From NCBI GenBank assembly GCA_910890315.1, contig CAJVGD010000010.1, positions 434,001 through 498,000 on the forward strand: 64,000 bases of DNA, read 5' to 3'. Every line of letters begins with the position of its first letter. Within the stretch, counting starts at the first letter, position 1. The position numbers and the translations under genes are program-made. Positions 46,346 through 57,130 of the stretch are shown piece by piece. Origin of the DNA: Serendipita indica DSM 11827. Lineage: Eukaryota > Basidiomycota > Agaricomycetes > Sebacinales > Serendipitaceae. The notes beneath the pieces were generated by a model, which was not told the DNA's origin, searched no databases, and saw only the letters and a program-made list of their open reading frames with translations.

Positions 46346-47032
46346 TCACAAGGTAGTTGCACACTGTTCTTTCAGTGAGGTGGTGAATAGGAATCTCGAC
46401 CTCCACTCCTTGTCTTGTTTCCTCATCAATGATCCCCAAATTCTTCCGGTTAATTGAATGCATGGAATATGCCGCCTTTGTGTCAATGGGTCATCCACCC
46501 TTGGCGAGTAGGACTCGAGTCTCGGAATCATCCCTAGGTAGAAACGTGATTTTCCGCTCGCCCACGCCTGATTGTCGGTAAGAATAGACTTAGCTAGCTC
46601 AGTCCGATAAGTACGTGCATGCACATTGACCTCCTGCCGATTCATCAACTCTTCGGTGACTTTGGACATTTTCATCTGGGTCTCCTCTCTCATCCCTTGG
46701 TATTCTGGACATTCGACCAACAGGTGATGATCGTCCTGGAGTGCTATGCATCCGTGGTCACAAAGGCCCATTCGATGATTGGGTAAATTGCGTATCCATC
46801 GGAGGTAGTTCGTATCCAGTTGACCCAATCGAGCCATTAGTTGAACCTCTGCCGAGTATGCCGAGTATGCCTTTTGGGTATGGGGAGGACGGCGGCTCCA
46901 GCTGTTGAAGAGTCTCTCTAGCCTCGAGCGTGTAGATCCGAGGTCTGAGTACGCCCGGCAAGATACTTGCGCAATAAGATTGAATGTCTCGCAAAATTCT
47001 TCGCTGTAGGCAAACGGTCGATTTTGGATCAT
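46346..47032 (-). mobile_element. LINE (non-LTR retrotransposon) 3' remnant
   Basis: A 228-codon frame resembles the extreme C end of a LINE ORF2 downstream of the reverse transcriptase. It has a C-C-H-C knuckle in GLCDHGCIALQDDHHLLVEC followed by PEYQGMREE, like the zf-RVT region of many fungal and insect LINEs. The upstream LQDD-HHLLVECPEY spacing fits. No reverse transcriptase or endonuclease domain is visible nearby, so it is a 5'-truncated relic. I see no clear poly(A) tail or target-site duplication. A host zinc-knuckle gene fragment is the alternative. Confidence 0.55.
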
Positions 47033-47489
47033 TTTCTGTCGCTGCGTGTTGAACTATCTACAAAAATTCACCTGATTATCTCTGTTAACAGGCCAAAGCG
47101 ATAGAAACTCCCCCCACAACAATCAACCCACGCGATAAGGACGAGACATTGGAGCATCACGACCAACATCAACATTGTAGTATAGCACCATGTACGATAT
47201 ATATTCACTTTTGCCCCTTATTATTTCCGTACTTCACCTTTTAATCGACGCGTCAGTGGCCGAGTGCTCCTCTCATATATCATTCGGTTGGTTTTAACAC
47301 CGACTGGGGTATGCCGCTAGCTCACAACGCGGTCGATGCTCACCACCTCCACAACTAACTTACATCGCGTTTGTTAGGCAGTGTACAGGTTCTGTTGATT
47401 TCGAACACCGACTGAGTGGACTGACCCTGTTTTCATTAGATATAATAGTTTGGATCTCAGGCATGTCTTTAGTGTACACTAACCCCTTT
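47033..47489. other. Interval between LINE remnant and OPT fragment
   Basis: About 460 bases with no supported frame; likely more remnant DNA. Confidence 0.35.
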
Positions 47490-47985
47490 TGACGGCTCTT
47501 TGGTGTACGTCCCGCTCCTCCACAACCGCCTGGGCTCCCGCTGACTCCTAGGGATACTTTATGGACCAAACAGGTTATTTTTGGCTTCTCAGTGATCAAA
47601 GAAATGAGCAAGGTGCTCCCAGGAAGGGGATCCTGGCCAAGCTCGGAGTCGGAGGATATTTTGGGTATGCCGCTGCGTCCACAGGAAGGACTCAATCTAA
47701 TTGATCCACTAAACCCAATGAAACAGTAAAGGTACAAACTGTTGCGACATCTGCTGGTGGTCTTGGTATCCTATTTATCTCTGCTGTGCCAGCCATGTAC
47801 AGGCTCAACCTGCTCTCGCCTGATCCCAAGTCGGACTTTGGACGTTTGATCACCCTCACTGTCGCGTGAACTTACTTTGATGTATTCTTCGTGATCCGCT
47901 CCGAACATACTTTATCATTTGTCAGCGCCTCATCTTCTTGACACCTGCCGTGACAGCATTAACTATCTCAGTGCATTCTGTTTCT
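47490..47985 (+). pseudogene. Inverted partial copy of the OPT transporter gene
   Basis: DNA of this stretch matches the opposite strand of the OPT gene at about 43000-43420. It keeps both an intron (GTACGTCCCGCTCCTCC onward) and exon sequence such as GTACAGGCTCAACCTGCTCT and CCCAAGTCGGACTTTGGACG. Because introns are kept, it came from a DNA-level duplication, not retrocopying. Many differences are C-to-T or G-to-A on one strand or the other, and the frame is disrupted in several places, including a TGA where the parent has a Cys codon. It is non-functional. Inverted relative to the parent, about 4.5 kb away. Confidence 0.85.
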
Positions 47986-48303
47986 GTTATCATCATTCTA
48001 TCGTGCTGAATTACCAAATGGATAAGCCAGAAGTTGGCCTGAGAAGCTTTGCCTCTCATCTCAGGGTTTACGAGGCTTGTGATAAGTTCAAAAAAAAGGC
48101 TTCAGTCCATCTAACATATTGGTCATCGACTAATACCAGTATAATTTTATACCTGGTGTGGAGCGCCGAGATAATTCAATGGTGCGGCGGTGACGATGGA
48201 TTGCACCATCCTTCTAGCGGATGGCAAATAATGCCAAGAGTCCAACAACTGTTCGCTATACCAATCCTTTTGATTAACGTCTCTACAACTGTTAATCTCC
48301 ACC
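47986..48303. other. Interval before the rhodanese phosphatase
   Basis: About 320 bases, presumably the promoter of the gene at 48304. No other feature. Confidence 0.35.
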
Positions 48304-48793
48304 ATGACCTCGCACAACGCCGGACACGAGCCCTCTCCATATGAAGCCTATCCAACCCCTCGCTTGGACACGCAGAGAATCTCACCTGAGAAGCTCGCAG
48401 AGCTTGTCAAGACCAAAGTGGCGGGACGTGACTACCTCGTCGTCGATGTCAGAAGGACAGATTTTGAGGTTTGTATCCCCTATACGTGCAATATGTGTGC
48501 TCATCAGGTCATAGAATGTATTCATCAAAGGTGCTCTGAACTTGCCTGTCGACTCTTTCTATCCAACGAAAGAGACGGTGACCAAGATACTCTCGCCGAT
48601 CCCCACAGTTGTATTCCACTGTAAGAGTTGTACCGAGACGGGAAGAGGACCAAGGGCGGCTGGATGGTATCGCGAAGAGCTAGCAAAGCAGGGAATAGAT
48701 GAAACTCAGTCTTGTGCACTTGTCCTCGATGGTGGCATTACAGCGTTTGCTGAGCGCTACGGCGACGACGAAAGTCTTGTAGCCAAACCATAG
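48304..48793 (+). CDS. Cdc25-like rhodanese phosphatase (Ibp1/Acr2 type)
   Basis: Two exons, about 143 residues: MTSHNAGHEPSPYEAYPTPR, then ISPEKLAELV and YLVVDVRRTDFE. An intron (GTTTGT to AAAG, about 48470-48531) leads to GALNLPVDSF, the P-loop, and GPRAAGWYREELAKQG. The family contains Cdc25-like phosphatases and arsenate reductases with an HC-x5-R loop. Here the loop reads HCKSCTETGR, so seven residues separate the first Cys from the Arg. Related basidiomycete proteins as I recall them have the shorter HC-x-SC-x-GR. The second Cys could instead be the nucleophile with a short C-x4-R. Small cytosolic enzyme; substrate unknown. Confidence 0.8.
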
Positions 48794-48906
48794 TTGCGGC
48801 ATGACATCAATATCATGTTTTACGCTACGCGTCGCTTCGGCTCGGCCGACTTGATTCGGAGTGGCAACGAACAAAACTTGACCTTCACCCTCCCAAACTC
48901 ACGGAA

Positions 48907-50151
48907 ATGTCGACCCTAAATGTCGCAGTAATTGGTGTCGGACTCGTTGGAAAAGAATTCCTGAACCAACTTGCGTTTGTCGGCGCATCCGATTTGTCCA
49001 GCCGGCGCATCCGACTCATCTACGCCTCCAATTCGAAACGTGCGCTCAGGGAAGATAGCAAAGGACTTGATCCTGCCTCCTGTTCCCAGCGACTTGCTGA
49101 TGGAGAGGGTGAAGAAGTTGCATTGGCCGAACTGCCCCGTCTTCTTGAGTCTACCATCGTCGATAGACACAGGACGGTTATAGTGGATAACACATCTTCT
49201 GATTATGTTGCATCACTATACCCGGCGTTCCTCCAGAAAGGGTTCGACGTGATTACACCCAACAAAAAGGCATTCTCGTCCAGCCTGAAGTTGTATAACG
49301 ATATCATTTTTGCGAGTCGGTTCAAAGAGGGTGGAAAATATTTAAATGAGAGCACTGTTGGTGCCGGCTTGCCTATCATTGCCACTCTCAGGGACTTGGT
49401 GGCCTCTGGCGACGAGGTACATTTGATCCTTCTCTGGAGCGCCCATTGATAAATATAGGTCATTAAAATTGAAGGCGTCCTTTCCGGAACGCTGAGTTAC
49501 ATCTTCAACGAATACTCCACCCCCTTGGGTGAAGGCCCAAGTTTTTCCTCCATTGTCGCACAGGCTCGAGAGAAAGGTTATACAGTCCGTCTTCAATACC
49601 TACTGTATTCATGCAGATCCCTGAATAGCTAATAGGAACCACACCCAGGCGACGACCTCAACGGTGCTGACGTTGCGCGCAAGCTGACAATCTTGTCGCG
49701 AATGATCCCCTCACTCAGATCTCACCTCCCCGAGGGGTACAAATCCGTCTCAATCACCTCGCTCGTCCCAGACGCGCTCGCTTCCGTCACGTCTGGAGAC
49801 GAATTCGTCGCGCGCCTTCCCGAGTATGATGCCGAATTCGAAAAGCTTCGTGAAGAAGCAAAGAAAGAGGGGAAAGTACTGCGATACGTCGGTGTGATTG
49901 ACGTACAGGCTAAAGTTGTTAAAGCTGCGCTAGAAAAGTGAGTACAGCACCTTCTGAGTCGCCCAGGGAGCTTATTATATTTCAGGTACCCAGCAAACCA
50001 TGCATTTGCGACATCATTACAAGGTTCTGATAACATTATCGCGTTTCACACTAAACGCTACAGTCCGAGGCCGATGATCGTCCAAGGTGCCGGAGCTGGA
50101 GCTGCTGTGACGGCAATGGGAATCATGTCCGACTTGCTCAAATTACTGTAG
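48907..50151 (+). CDS. HOM6: Homoserine dehydrogenase
   Basis: Reduces aspartate semialdehyde to homoserine with NAD(P)H in the threonine/methionine pathway, in the cytosol. Four exons starting MSTLNVAVIGVGLVGKEFLN, which includes the Rossmann motif G-x-G-x-x-G. Family motifs: VDNTSSDYVASLYPAFLQKG, VITPNKKAFSS, STVGAGLPIIATLRDLVASG, after an intron VIKIEGVLSGTLSYIFNEYS, then EPHPGDDLNGADVARKLTIL with the catalytic Asp and Lys, and a C-terminal GAGAGAAVTAMGIMSDLLKL. The length, about 370 residues, is normal for the monofunctional fungal enzyme. Confidence 0.96.
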
Positions 50152-50305
50152 CCATTAATAGTGAATTGAGTCTTTAAGGGCATAGTTTGCACGTAAAGTG
50201 GTGAAGTATTTTTGCAGCGTGACAAATTCTCGATAAGAACACAGGTAGATAAGAGTATTAGCACATGATGGATGCGTAATCTAGTGTCGGAGCAGAGAGA
50301 GGCGT

Positions 50306-51385
50306 CTAGGCCTGGACAAAGTTTTTGACGCCGTCGAGCCACGAGACATACTCCTGTCGATATTGTCAGCAAAACCTGTGAGCGGTGAAATAAAAAGATA
50401 CTAACCTGTTGCTCCTTCCATGCAGCGTACTCTGGGATGAACAATGCCAAGTCACTATCAACTTTCCTAGCCTTGAGATACTCTTCAAAGGCCTCTTGCA
50501 GACTTTGGTCGAGATGATCAAACATGGGACCAGCATAGGTTCCACGGCGCTTGAATTCGGCCTCTGGCGTCAGCTCGGTAGCAAGCTTGCCGTCCTGGTA
50601 ATAGGCGACGTTTTCGATTTGGAGCATGCCGTGTTGGGCGACAGCTTCAAATGCGAGAGCGCCTCCGGATGGCTTGCTGACAGTAATGGAGCAACGGACC
50701 GGGAACGCGGTATCTACGTCCTCTTCCTCTGACAAATCCTCTTCGAACATTTCGCTATTGTCAATATCAGAGATAGCAAACGAGACTTGAACCCTGAGCG
50801 AGATTGTCAGTTGTAAATAAGTATTGTGAAGAGAAAACTGACGTCTCGTTTCCGTGTTTCTTCACAAGGAAGACTTCGTCATGGCCTGGCTTCTGCTCAA
50901 TCTACGTCTTGTGTGTCAGCCATTTGAAAGTCACCTATCGGAGTACTCACGCTCCAGTTGCCGCTCTTTTGGAACTCTTCGATAAACTCGGGAACAGCGG
51001 GGTCCTCTGCGGCATTTTCTTTTTCATGGTTGAGTTCGCTGGTGAGCGTTTCCAGCAACGTCTTGTTTGCTGTACCGAGGCAAACGATTCAGAATCACGT
51101 CGTGAGGTTGATAATCGGCATTAAAGGAGAGAGAGACCGTCAGCATGAGCATCCATCTCTGCACAAGAAAAAAATTTGGGGGACTATTGGAAAAACAAGA
51201 CGTACTAGCCGTGTCAGCAAAAGCACGGGTGAGATTGAGAATGTTCGAGCAAAATGCGAAGGAGACGCAAGTTTTTGCAGCGAGGTCGAAGGAGCAAGGC
51301 GGGCAGCGCGCGTCGAAAAGGAAGAAACTGGTTGCGCAAAGCGCGAAACATTTCGAGTTACACGGAGAATGCGAGAGGAATTCAT
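50306..51385 (-). CDS. MAM33: Mitochondrial p32/MAM33 family protein
   Basis: An acidic mitochondrial matrix protein of the gC1qR/p32 family, linked to mitochondrial ribosome assembly and translation. The basic, Ser-rich presequence starts MNSSRILRVTRNVSRFAQPV at 51385. Later exons encode FEEDLSEEEDVDTAFPVRCS, ALAFEAVAQHGMLQIENVAY, YAGPMFDHLDQSLQEAFEEY, FIPEYAAWKEQQ and, in the last exon, YVSWLDGVKNFVQA, which is the usual C end of the family. Four or five exons. Divergent from the gene at 51500 across 114 bases. Confidence 0.92.
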
Positions 51386-51499
51386 TTTAGGGTAGAATAA
51401 AGGTGGGCGAACGAGACTGCGACGTGGAGAGGAGTAAAGGACGAGGTCAAGTTTTGATCCCCACGTTTGCTGCAGTCTGGAAAACAGAATTCGCCAGAA
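51386..51499. promoter_or_regulatory. Bidirectional promoter region between MAM33 and a nuclear basic protein gene
   Basis: Only 114 bases lie between two divergent start codons (51385 leftward, 51500 rightward). It must contain both 5' leaders and core promoters, or the leaders overlap. No specific motif is claimed. Confidence 0.5.
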
Positions 51500-52516
51500 A
51501 TGCCACATAAAAAGGCAAAACGATCCGTTAGAGAGGAAGAACGTCGTGCAAAGTGAGAATGTGCATCGTTGCTGCTTTTCGCGTTTTGCCGTCTGACTTT
51601 GCCACCTTCATTCTACGTCGACGCGTTTTTATGGATGATGGGGTATTCAACATCATAGAGGGTCAGATTTAGTGCCTAGTTCAGCCCACTACTCGCTACA
51701 AAACGAGCCAATACCCAAGTCGATAGCTCGCGTCCTCAACGCCTCGATGCTCCGTGACTCGTACAACAAGAAGCGCAAGCGAGAGGATGAATTATCTACT
51801 AACAATCAACCAAAAGCACGCATGATGGACGCAGAGAGCACCAAATCTAGCAAGAAACGGAAAACAGAGAAAGAGACCCTTCAAATCTTGGTAAAGTACA
51901 TCACTATCGACTAAACTCTCATAATTGATTGCTTTCTTCAGCCAGGAGAGAGTCTGGGGGATTTCAATCGGTGAGTAGCAATATGCCTCTTGGGAAACGT
52001 AGCTAAGGAATCTACAGTCGCGTAGAAGATGCTATGCGCGCCGACGTTCGATCCGCTGTTCGTGCTGGACAAGCCAATATGAGACGACAAGAGGCGACCG
52101 AGAAAGCCGAACGTAAAGACAAACTCGAGAACCAGCCATCACCAGTAGAGACAAACTCCACAGGAAAGGTGGTCACCAAGAATGTACGGACGCATCCCTC
52201 GACGTCCCAGCAACCAGGAGCGAAACCACGCAAGACTGACTTTGAATCGTTGGACTCGCGCGCACCCAAACGACTAAACGATATAGCACAAGCGCCTCCA
52301 GACCTCTCGACGCTGACGGCAAAGGCAGACAAGCTTTTGGCCAAGGATAAAAAGGGAGAAGCATTTGGAAAGAAAGACGTTGTTCCACCGGAGCAACGGA
52401 GAATGATGGAGATAGAGAGGGAAAAGGCGATCAAGAGGTATCGAGAGCTCAAGGAAAGAAAAGTGGCTCGCGGCGACAAAGGACTGAACCCAAGCTTGTC
52501 AATGGACCATACGTAG
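51500..52516 (+). CDS. Basic coiled-coil protein, CCDC137-like
   Basis: Four exons. The start exon MPHKKAKRSVREEERRAK (51500) joins across a GTGAGA...CATAG intron to GSDLVPSSAHYSLQNEPIPK and SIARVLNASMLRDSYNKKRK. Two short introns then give LPGESLGDFNRRVEDAMRAD. The rest is highly charged, with PKRLNDIAQAPPDL, EQRRMMEIEREKAIKRYREL and lysine clusters (KKRKRE, KKRKTEKE) that look nuclear or nucleolar. The N-terminal P-K-S-x-A-R-x-L-N-A and LPGESLGDF signatures belong to an uncharacterised fungal family resembling CCDC137; a role in ribosome biogenesis is inference. About 285 residues. Confidence 0.7.
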
Positions 52517-52590
52517 TCAAGAGAAAGAGACTGGATAGATTTGGCAATCAGAGATAGCTGAAAGATACATGGGCCTTGTTTATGAATAGC

Positions 52591-53631
52591 CTAAGACATT
52601 TCGACGTCCTCCTCGACGGCTTTTGTGGAAGGGCCAGAGACAGGGCCAGCTTGTGGTGCCGGCTGGGATCCATCGCCTTGGGCCCCATACTGATCCAACT
52701 CCTTATCCAGATCATCAGCCGTCAACGGCTTCTTGTGTGGTCTTTTCTCCCGTGGTGTGTTTGCCGCACCGCGAGCACCTCCTCGCCCTCTACGGTGTGG
52801 CCCTACACCTCCTGTATGACTGTAGGCGGTTAGTTAGCTTGTGAACAGAGGATCGTCTCATCTACTGACGATGGGTTCTCTGTGGTGCCTTTGGGGGAAT
52901 CGGCTAGCCTGCTGGCGAGAGGTTTTGTTGATCCCTTGTCCAACCTTGCCAGTAGTGATGATGCATTTGAGCCGGATTGATGGTCAAAACGGATGGCGAG
53001 CTCCTGTCCTGGTTGAACGAGTCAGATGCAAGCCCACGGTCTAGAGGGAGAAATGCAATACCCTTTGCAAGTTGCTTGTTGAGAGCCTTTTGTGCCGCCT
53101 TTGCGTCATCCATATTCTCAAAGGTGACAGTGCCGGATCCAGTTGAGCGACCGCTCTTGTCAAACTATAGACATTCGACGAATGCATGCAAAGAGTCCGA
53201 GAGGTTGGTAAATCATGTTGCCACAATCACAAAGAAGATGCCGCCAAGGGAGGTGTGTAATGGCTGTAGAACTCATACCCGGATTCTAGGTGGTTTGGCG
53301 AATGGACCGTACACTCCAAAGAGAGTCTGTACATATGTGAGTTTAAAAAAGATGAATGAGGCTGTCCAACGAACCGCCAAATCCTTCTCCGTGACCTCGT
53401 AGTGCAAATTGTCGACTAGCAGTCGAGTGGACGATGCAGGAGCCATGGTAGCATCAGGAGCACGTGGAGCACGCGTTCTTTCAGCACCAGGAGCCTTGTC
53501 ATGCAGCCATTGACCGTCTGGAAGGCCCCGACCGCTCGACGTTCTCTTCGGCTGATGTCAGAACAAGTAGCGCCGACTGTAAACGATGAAAACTCACCCC
53601 ATATGGCTTTCCTGATCCTCTGTGAGACATT
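52591..53631 (-). CDS. ALY/REF (Yra1-type) mRNA export adaptor
   Basis: RNA-binding adaptor of the TREX complex that links mRNA to the Mex67/NXF1 exporter in the nucleus. It starts MSHRGSGKPYG; after an intron come PKRTSSGRGLPDGQWLHDKA and the RRM: STRLLVDNLHYEVTEKDLA, then LFGVYGPFAKPPRIR, then FDKSGRSTGSGTVTFENMDD and AKAAQKALNKQLAKG. The C end carries an RGG-like stretch (RRGRGGARGA) and the FoP/ALY box PLTADDLDKELDQYGAQGD, which is typical of the family. Several short exons. The RRM is interrupted by introns and the middle exon (about 52900-53060) is the least certain part of the model. Confidence 0.82.
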
Positions 53632-53725
53632 TTTTGATCCTCTTTGCTGGAGTGAAAAAGTTCAAAGGCAGAGGCCGACTCCAAGCTTTGGCGGCTGGAA
53701 ACTTGGACTGTTCCATCGCCGACAA

Positions 53726-55715
53726 ATGGCGACGCCAGCACCCTCTGTGCTCCCACCACTCCCGCAGCTTGATATTAAACAACAAGCAGCGATGAAGCAT
53801 CTCATTTCAACTGTCATTCTTTCATTTTACGACGCGAATTACTATATCCTGGTGGACATTCTGCTGAAAAATAATATGTACAGCGCTACTCTCTCTGCTT
53901 CGTAACAATATTAGGGCTAATTACGGTTCTTTGGATAATCTCAGCCTCCGTGATGACGACCTGGCTGGTCGCGTTGGGCTCAATGTTAAAGAGCTGACAA
54001 GAGTGATGGGCAAACTCACCAGTCATCGATTAGTCCAAGCGTAAATAAAATTATTCTCTCGCAAAACGGACTCTGACTGCTGCCACTTTGCAGTTATCGT
54101 CAGAATGAAATGAAGGAGAACCAAGGCCGCATTGTCGGCAAGCAGTATTACTGGATCGACTTGCAAAAGTTTTGCAACGTTGTTAAATGGAGAATAACCA
54201 ATATGCGAGTTCAAATCGAAGATTCACTTAAAGCGGTTGGTTCCCAAAATGCAGGCTAAAAGCGGCTGCTGACGGCGTCGTAGGATCTCGATAACAAGGG
54301 CTATGTGTGCCCTAGATGTACAAAATCATTCACTACTCTCGATGCCGACAGACTGTTCGACCCAATGCTCAATATTTTTGCCTGCGATATTTGTGGCACA
54401 GAAGTCGTTGACAACGAAAACTCTGAAAAGGTTCAGGGTAGCAAGGATCGTATGCAACGATTCAATGTTCAGATAAGGCATATCAGAGAGGCTCTGCGAG
54501 AGATTGAAGGAATCGTCATCCCTGCGTCAGTACACGCATCTAACACATTACGTTTGATACCAACGACTTTGCAGGTTCGATGTTGCGCGCTATGTACGAG
54601 AACAGATGGCCGCACAGCGTGCTATGAACAACGCCGAGGACGATGGCCTCAAGATTGCTACTGGCGGAGCAAAAGCGGCAGAAGTTGAGATTCACATCAT
54701 TGAAGATGACGACGAGGACCAGAAGAAGCGAGAGAAGCAAAAGACGGCAGACGAGAAGAGGCGACAAAACGTCATGCCATCCTGGCACACCACCTCGACC
54801 ATTTCCGGAGACAAGACGGCGCTCGGGATTCAGGCCGAGCAGAGATCGAACAACGAAGCCCTGCTTGCCGAGCTCGATGCTCAGGCTAAACTAGCGCAAG
54901 CAAAGGCCTCGAGCTTTGATACGTTTAGTAAGATATCCTCAGACCGGCGGTGCATGTGCTGACTCCTTGTAGACACCGAGGAATACTATGAGAGACTTAT
55001 CAATGAAGGTGAAGGGTCTCCTCGTGGTACGAAACGCAAGCTTGAGGAGGACGGCAGCGATCCACGGCATATGAAACTACCACGACGGGATGGAGCTGGA
55101 CCATGGGGACCAGGCGGGTATCCTCCGATACCAGGACGGCCGTACGGCTATCCACCGCAGGTGTTCCCGTCGGGTCCTGGCTCCGTTACACCAAGTCATC
55201 TCATGCCTGGCTATCGACCACCTGGAGGATACCCACCTATCCCGGGCTACTACAAGCCGGGCTCTCTGCCACCTCAGATGCGCCCTCAAGCACCTGTCGA
55301 GGCATCGCGAAACACGCCGTCGCAGGGTAGCGACTCGGATTCGAGTCAAGAGATGGAAGGCATCTCGTCGACGAATCTCACTCCCGTCCCGCCCGCAGAC
55401 AAGCCGAAGAGACTTGCTTTGAATGGAACGGAAAAGAGAGTCTCATTTGCTGAACAAGTTCATGAACGGAGCGCGTCGCCTATGCCACCACCCTCTCAAG
55501 GTAGTTCTGTTGCACAGGAGGAGTATAACCCTTGGGTGAAGAGTAAGTCGAACAAGTCTTTGCGATACATCCGCTGATCTTTGTTCTTAGTCGCCGGCAA
55601 GGAAGTTAGGGCGCGAGACGTCAAGGAAGGAGATGAAGAGTTGATGACTCCAGAAGAGTTTGAAGTATATTGGAACATCAAGGAGAAGTTGGACGAGATA
55701 GATGCGGCAGCTTGA
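53726..55715 (+). CDS. TFA1: Transcription initiation factor IIE subunit alpha
   Basis: Subunit of TFIIE, recruits and controls TFIIH at RNA polymerase II promoters. It starts MATPAPSVLPPLPQLDIKQQ. The winged-helix part has MKHLISTVILSFYDANYYIL and LNVKELTRVMGKLTSHRLV. After short introns comes YRQNEMKENQGRIVGKQYYW and a zinc ribbon CPRC...CDICG (CPRCTKSFTTLDADRLFDPM then NIFACDICG). A helical EQMAAQRAMNNAEDDGLKIA, an acidic stretch (IIEDDDED) and a Gly/Pro/Tyr-rich region lead to a conserved C end, TPEEFEVYWNIKEKLDEIDA. About eight exons, about 530 residues, normal for fungi. Confidence 0.94.
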
Positions 55716-56182
55716 CATTGAGACGGTCACCTCTTGTAGCTTTACGGCCTCGATAACGACGTGGAGTTGCATCTCATCTTCATTTTGTTCATGTTAAGCA
55801 CAGGATTGTGCCGAGTTTTATACAATTCAATACATATTAGACATTACAGACAGGAAACCGAGGTGCTGATGTCTGAATTAGCCACATATAGGTAACGGAT
55901 ATGTTCGTGACGCTCAAGGAGGCATTCCTCAGCGCTAATTGATGATTTGGTGTACTGACGAGTATCAGACGCAATTAGGCCACAGTGTCGCAGAAGCGGC
56001 TGCATTCATCATACAGTGGGCTAGTTGATATATTCCAGTAATAGGAATGGCGACTAGTGCCTATCTAGGCGCTGTGCTTGGATATCTCTCAGAATAGGTC
56101 AGCTGGAGGCAGCTCGTCGGTTGTTTGGCCCTCCCGCACGAGAACGTGTTCGAGGTGTGGCGCACTCTGCGCTGGCGTTATC
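55716..56182. other. Interval between TFIIE-alpha and the helical pair
   Basis: About 470 bases, no supported frame. 3' region of TFIIE-alpha plus promoter of the gene at 56183. Confidence 0.4.
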
Positions 56183-57078
56183 ATGGCCTCTAGTAACCAG
56201 ATGCTTACAAGAGCGGCTAAGACGCCCAAAGCCTTTGTGGATGGTGAGTATTCGTCGCTCAGATGCAGGGCCAGTACTCTTACCCATCCCAATACTCTGC
56301 GTCACCCACATATGGGACGCCTCTCAATATCATCTCACAGGAAATCTCTTCTGGAATTCGGATCCTCCTCCCATCCCGCCTATGCTGTGGCTCCCCATGA
56401 TGCATGCCAAATGGGCCATCCAAGCATCACAAAAGGCGCGCTTATTCGGGCCTCAACTTCATCATCTGGCTCTCGCTTCTCAACATTGCATCTATCACCT
56501 CGCCAAACAGATTTGCAGTGGCGACAAAAGCTCCAATATGAATCTGTTATTTAGTCAGGTAACCATCCTTGTTGGGTGCGTTATAGCAATGAGAATAAAG
56601 ACAGCTGTTCATTTCATGCAGGATTGTCAATAACCTGGACGACCACATTGAAGCTGCCAATAGTGGCCCAAATCCATCCAACCTACAGGACGAACTCGAT
56701 CGTATCTTCAATGAACTCTCCAAACTGAAGATAGCAGGAGTAAGCAAGGTCGAGGCATCACGGGGAGCGTTCCAAAAGATGAGGCACGAGGACTCGGCTG
56801 CTATTCAGGCGCGCAGAGAAGTACAGCGCAACAAGGTCACGTTAACGGGGTTCGTTCAACGTATCCATCATTCGAGGCAGAAACTTATCCACTTTTGACA
56901 CAGATCACAAGAGGTATCACAGGCTGATAGTCGTAAGTCGTACTCCAAGAGACCATATTTACTACTTATCACCTGTCTAATAACTCAAGGCACTGGAGGT
57001 ACTGTTCGTTTTGCTGGGAAATCTGCGCTCGAGCCGCTCATGCGCAATTATAATCCTTTGGTAACGACCAGATCATGA
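56183..57078 (+). CDS. Hypothetical helical protein next to a type B/C-like gene
   Basis: Not recognised. Exon 1 starts MASSNQMLTRAAKTPKAFVD (56183) and ends at a GTGAGT donor. Exon 2 gives MLWLPMMHAKWAIQASQKAR and LHHLALASQHCIYHLAKQ. A later exon is clearly helical: NNLDDHIEAANSGPNPSNLQ, LDRIFNELSKLKIAGVSKVE and REVQRNKVTLTG. Small exons follow to a TGA at 57078. The join between exons 2 and 3 (about 56551-56622) is uncertain, as the best phase-compatible donor is weak. It sits 52 bases upstream of the hairpin-less type B relative at 57131, on the same strand, and could be its partner or a 5' part of the same transcription unit. Confidence 0.45.
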
Positions 57079-57130
57079 TACTGCCCAAACTATTACAGAC
57101 AATCGTGATAGTTCTTCCATCCACCCAAAG

